DNA of 64,000 bases, taken from Benincasa hispida (Eukaryota > Streptophyta > Magnoliopsida > Cucurbitales > Cucurbitaceae). Where the stretch lies: contig NC_052357.1 of NCBI RefSeq assembly GCF_009727055.1, forward strand, positions 20,284,908 through 20,348,907, given 5' to 3'. Of this stretch, positions 59,265 to 64,000 are shown in pieces. Position numbers and translations under genes: made by a program. A model generated the notes under the pieces. The model made no database searches. It saw nothing but the letters and a program-made list of their open reading frames with translations, and was not told the origin of the DNA. Position 1 is the stretch's first letter. Every line of letters starts with the position of its first letter.

Positions 59265-61303
59265 CCTAATTCTCCCGGAGTCTCGTTGTTTGTAATTTAT
59301 ACACACCGTTATGAATAAAATAAGAGTTATTTCATTCTAGCATTTACTCATATCCAATAAACAAAACTCCATGGTTATTATATGTAAACTTAAGCATGTA
59401 TATGAGATATACAAGTGGATCATGACTTAAGTGATAACCTAAATAGGTCTGTAGTATAAGGATTAAGGTGGGATACCTAATCATGTTGACACAATGGATA
59501 CAGGCCACTTTGTAGAGGTTTGCAAGTGTTGTGAACTACTATAGATGGTAGATTCTGACCATTCATATGGAGATATGCGAGCGAAGATGTCCTATACAAA
59601 GAGTTTGTATAAGACTGCACCACGAGATGATTCGTCTCTATATATAACACTGTTGATACTAGAGACTTACACCTCACCAAAACGACCATAGGTGACATGA
59701 CCACAATCCTAAGTGTTTTGGGAACTCCTGCCTTCAAGGGCGGTTCTTTGATTAGTATGACTGAGAGTGGTCAAATTGCCAACTCAACATGCCTACCTTT
59801 TTGGGTACTTGTTTAATTTGGGAGCTGGGAACTCAGTTACATAAGATAGAATTCACTTTTTCCCTAAACTAGGGGTAAGTAGATAGATTGCTCCCTTAAG
59901 GGTTGATTCCGGGGCTTGAACATAGTGGCCACAACTTCTTTTTGGAAGAAAGGACAAATCATTGACTTATGTTCATTAGAGGGATTAGTGGTACTTAAGG
60001 AGTTAGATGTAACTACTGGGGCATAACAGTTATTAGCCCAGCTATACTTACAAGCGATCTGTGAAGGGTTATCACACTATTGATTGGTTGATATGGACAC
60101 ATAATATATCTGTAGTAAGGAGAGTTCAGCTGTCGGTCTTCAGTGGAGTTCCCAGCAGTTAATGGATGGTAAATCCCGTGACTAAAGAGTTTAGTCAGTT
60201 ATTCACGTATCGTTGGAGCTTCGAGCTATAGGTCCATAAGGTCCCCTTGGTAGCTCAATGGATTCAAGTTGAGAATCAGTTCTTGGTGTTGATTTGAAAT
60301 GTTCAAATTGAAAAGAGGTAATTCGATTATATATGATATGATTGGTGTGGTGTATGAGATAGAGCAAGTGGAGGGTTAATGTAAATTAGATTTATATTAA
60401 GTGCCATGAAATAGAAAAAGAGCTATGGTTTATATGTTTCATGAGATGAAATATTAAAACTATAGGTTATAAATATAGTATGGTAAGTTGGTTAGCATAT
60501 ATATTTATAATAATATTAATTATTGAATAATTATCTCTTTTTCTCTAATAACCAATTGATTGGGAGGTTTTAGTGGTTTCATGGTAACCGTGAAATAAAA
60601 GAAAAAATGTTTTCCTAAGTTTAGTAGTTGTTGAATTGAGAATGTGTATTCTCAGAAATTTCTCACGGTGGTAGTCAAGTAAATAAGATTTACTAAGTGA
60701 CAGCTGAAGAGAGATTAGATGATCGTGGAGTGTTTCTATATGATAGCCACTCAGCTGGCCGATTAGCTAAACGATCGTGCAGCTTTTGCTAAACGATCGC
60801 ATAGCTTTTGTTAAACGATTGGACATCGTCTTTATGATAGACCTCTGCCATCTCCCAATTACTCAATTGTTTACACGATTGTTCCTTCGGTCTCTTCCTC
60901 TAACCAAGTCCACACAGAGCCTACACTTCTGGATTCTCACACCGATAATACCAAGGTAGCCATTGTGGTGGTGTTGTACTCAACTCGACACTATCGAGGT
61001 TATTGGAGATCGTTGTGTTCGAGTTCGCTGTGATCTTGCAGTGTTATGATCGTGGTGTACGAGCGTTCGTGTGTTGCCTTCTTGTTGTGAACGAGCGTTG
61101 GTGATCAAGGGAGATTGAAGATGAGTCTTCAAAGTTATGTGTATTCTTTCCCTTGATCGTTTAGTAAAACATGCTATAATTTTGAATTGTGCATAGCCTG
61201 TATGTTTCCATTTCGTGACTGTAGTTGTTGTTGTTTATATACGAATGAAACTTGGAACGATCCTTCTGCTGCTCATGGAAATCCTCATGTCTGATTTCCT
61301 TCA
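59265..61303 (+). repeat. Copia LTR 5 (5' LTR, plus strand)
   Basis: Ends CTTCA at 61303, three bases before the primer-binding site. The start near 59265-59290 is set by the loss of copia integrase sequence on the left. Internal text follows LTR 4 (GGTCCATAAGGTCCCCTTGG, GATTAGTGGTACTTAAGGAG). The element inserted into the minus-strand copia pol. Confidence 0.65.
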
Positions 61304-61305
61304 AT

Positions 61306-61317
61306 TTGTATCAGTGC
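61306..61317 (+). other. Copia primer-binding site, degenerate tRNA-Met type
   Basis: TTGTATCAGTGC matches TGGTATCAGAGC at 10 of 12 positions, and CAGGTTGTTC follows as in related elements. Confidence 0.65.
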
Positions 61318-64000
61318 CAGGTTGTTCTAATATTCCAAATTTAACTTCTGTTTTTAAACTTCTTTTCAGTTGTGGTGGGTTTTCTGCATTGCGTTTAAGT
61401 GTTAAATGCGTTTGTGGATGGCGTTGATGGATGTTTATGGGATTAATTGCCTTTGGTTAAAACTTTCTTTAAATTACAAAGTGTTAATTTGTAAGGGCCC
61501 CTGTGTTTTTTGGAATAATTAACATGTTATCGAATATGTAATTCAAAGTTTTTGAGATAGTCGAGTCGTTCGTGATGAAGTTTCGAAGCATGGAGATACG
61601 GTTCTCAGCGAAGAAGAAGACCAAGAATTGGTCGTGTCGTGTAGCCTCAGATAAACGATCGTTGGGAAGACGATCGTGTAGTATTTATTAAATGATTGTT
61701 TAACCAATGCTAAACGATGGGGTAAATGGTTTACTTTATCACCTAGCGTTGGTTGCCTGATCGTGGAGACACTGGAGGTAGACGATTGTAGTGGGAGTAT
61801 TTGATGCTCATCGCTTAGAAAAAGGCATGCGCTAAATGATCGTGTAGTTAACATGCATCATTGATACAAAGGCATGTGGTATATGATACAAAGGCGCTCA
61901 CTCAGCGATCGTTTAGACGATCGTGCTTCATCGCATCATAGTCGTTTAGACGATCGTATAAGGCTTGCGTTACAGAGTGCGCTGCACAATTGCGTACCTC
62001 GTGCTTCATCACATAGTAAAAAGGTACACGATCGGTTCTAAACGATCGCTTAGCTCTGGAAGCGTAGGTAAACGATTGAGCAAAGCATTTGTTCTTTCGT
62101 GTAGTCGATCGCGGGGTGTTTTGGTACATGATCAATGGAGACACGTTACTTCACCCAGATGATTCAAGACCCGATTTGCCTGTTTTAACCGGAGACTCCT
62201 TGTTTTTGTAATAGTTAGCATTTGTTTTTTTTTTTAGGATTTGAGGCAATTTTACTCGGTTCATCAACATTTATTTATTATACATGGGATATATGTTGTT
62301 TATATGGCAAAGTATTTGACATATAGATTTGAAACCCACCTTAGGTTGTGCAATTATTCATGCATCATGTATTATAATTGTTATAATATAGCATGATGAA
62401 ATTACAAGAGAGCATGCACATGCATCATGAAATATAAGAGTTATATTTTTGCATGCAGTGAGTATTATCATGCATCATCTTTATATTATAAGCGTTATAG
62501 TATAAGGGTGAATGGAAACATGTTTTGCTTGGTTAGTTGCTTGCTTATATAAGAGTAATATAAAAAGTAGCAATGAATGAACAATGCATGGAGCATGACA
62601 CTTAGGCTGTTTATAAGCATTATAAATGCCTCGTATGTGTCTACTTTGCGTTGTGGTTTGTTTTGATTGTTTCTATTATAAGCGTTATAATAGAAATTAG
62701 AACTAAAATCGATAAGAAAGAGTTGCATGCAGACTTAGGGTGAATTCATGTTTTAAAAGGGTTTTAAAATTGGATTGAGATAGACCTAAGTTCAAAGGTT
62801 CTAATAGGATTAGTAACCTAGTTTTAATCTTTTTAAATTGGTTTAATAGGATTAAATTGATTGGCCTAAAAGGTTAAAATTGTATTAAGTCTATCTATAA
62901 GGGACCTTTTGTCTAAGGCGGGTTCTGTCTAGGCTGGGGTACTTAAGCTGACGGAAACTGAACACCCCTATCTGGGAACCTACCTGGAAAAGTGAATTAG
63001 ATAGATTTTCTGCAAGCATGCGATAGTTGGTCAAAGACTGCATTAAAGAGTTTAATGGATGATGATCAAAAGTTGTTAAACTATCCAAGGTAAAAGTTAC
63101 TCTTGGGCAACAATTAAAAGTGACTTAGTTAAAATTATTAGACGTGCTTTTTCTAAGTAAACTAAACCCTAGGTTATAAAATACTCAGTGAGAGGAAGAG
63201 ATGTATCGGATATGTCAATGATTCCACTCACGTTTCTCCCTGAATGTTCACGTCGTGAGATTCATGCTTGGCTTCGTGTTGCCCTGGGAGCATCCCCCTT
63301 CGGATGGTGTTTGCATGAGTCAATATCAAGGTGGACAAAGAGAGTANCCTTAGGATGGTGTTTGCATGAGTCAATATCAAGGTGGACAAAGAGAGTATTT
63401 ATAGTAAGTGGGTGAAGGGTGTGTGTTAACACGTCCTATGGTCTCAGTCATTGGTTTGCACCGTGAGATCATTCTATACTCCCTCGTGGCGCCCTGGGAG
63501 CGTTCCCCTTCGGATGAGTTTTGTGCAGTTGGTTAAGATCAAAGTGAACTCCAGAAATGGATAGAGTTGCTTTAGGTTTTTCCCCAATCGAATTTTTTCC
63601 CTTCGAATTGGCTGCTTGGGGTGGACCTCTAGGGCCTAAAATAGCGGATCACACTTACGGGAGATTATTAAGTAAGTTAATGATCTCTTGACCAAATCAA
63701 TGATGGCTAGTCGTTATAGAAGCAAGAGTTGTTTTGGTATAATGACTGGTTGAAAATTTCTCAATTCAGAGGAGGGATAATTGACCTCTCTTCGGTGGCT
63801 TTTGTCCTAAACCTTTGAAGCGTCATTACGAAACTAGATGTCACAGGGGGTTCATATTAGTTTTGCTAAACCTTATTGGATATTGTATGTTTTTTCAACG
63901 AGTATTTGCTTAAAACCTAACGTAGGTTAATGTGTTTTTGTTTTCGGCAACTTGTTTGTATTTCCGTTTGAAGCCTTTAATTTGACCGATTACTTATAGT
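61318..64000 (+). mobile_element. Copia 5' leader, running off the window
   Basis: Non-coding. It continues a CGATCG-rich zone (from about 60765 to 62115) and then shows CCTGGGAGC.T.CCCCTTCGGATG units (63275-63310 and 63490-63525), the plus-strand counterpart of the repeats at 33085-33480. Small frames here (for example 61543-61854 minus and 61902-62144 minus) fall in this leader and show no domain. Gag would lie beyond 64000. Confidence 0.55.
63297..63397. other. Single-N gap between two copies of a 50-base unit
   Basis: The text from CCTTCGGATGGTGTTTGCAT to AAGAGAGTA occurs before N at 63347 and again after it with one base changed (CCTTAGG). This looks like an unmerged overlap. Confidence 0.75.

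Overview
This window is intergenic, repeat-rich nuclear DNA from a flowering plant, probably a eudicot. Base composition is AT-rich and almost all recognisable coding sequence belongs to plant transposons: CACTA, Mutator-like (MULE), Ty1/copia and chromodomain Ty3/gypsy. The style of the LTR families suggests a cucurbit, but that is an inference without a database search. I see no housekeeping gene, no nuclear rRNA gene and no CRISPR.

The host-gene content is a small dispersed family of short proteins with predicted signal peptides. Copy A (6706-7328, +) is intact except for one frameshift. Copy C (44348-44755, +) is intact. Copy B keeps only its 5' flank, split between 12945-13155 and 26966-28142. 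The A and C copies share promoter layout (TATA-like box, ATG in ACCATGGC), signal peptide, C-terminal repeat motif and 3' UTR. The B flank shows where about 13.8 kb of retrotransposon DNA landed in an otherwise alignable sequence.

Layout. 1-3803: 5' end of a CACTA element (minus) with a decayed TNP2-type transposase. 3804-4425: repeat element rich in GTTGGT motifs, broken by the CACTA tip. 4960-7680: duplicated gene unit A. 7735-10367: 5'-truncated Ty1/copia (minus). 10368-12944: intergenic DNA with old LTR-like sequence. 12945-28142: unit B, interrupted by an older repeat that carries a 13-kb Tekay/Del-like chromovirus (13624-26584) with 2.9-kb LTRs. 28143-29806: a second GTTGGT-type element. 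29807-36430: remnants of a copia family with a gag fragment and a long repeat-bearing leader. 36664-43607: a MULE with long inverted ends, a transposase and a plant-mobile-domain gene, both pseudogenised. 43860-45070: gene unit C. 47662-about 49400: copia LTR on the plus strand. About 50480-52900: very large imperfect palindrome. About 53110-59262: another copia (minus) whose reverse transcriptase is split by about 1.8 kb of organellar DNA containing a plastid-type trnF-GAA. About 59265-64000: plus-strand copia LTR, primer-binding site and leader, running off the window.

Two technical warnings matter. Positions 38794-38831 carry two head-to-head Tn5 mosaic ends, the junction adapter of mate-pair libraries, so the sequence on either side is probably an artificial join. 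All three runs of N (21297, 26202-26209, 63347) are flanked by near-identical direct duplications, as expected from unmerged contig ends. Copy number and spacing near these points should not be trusted.
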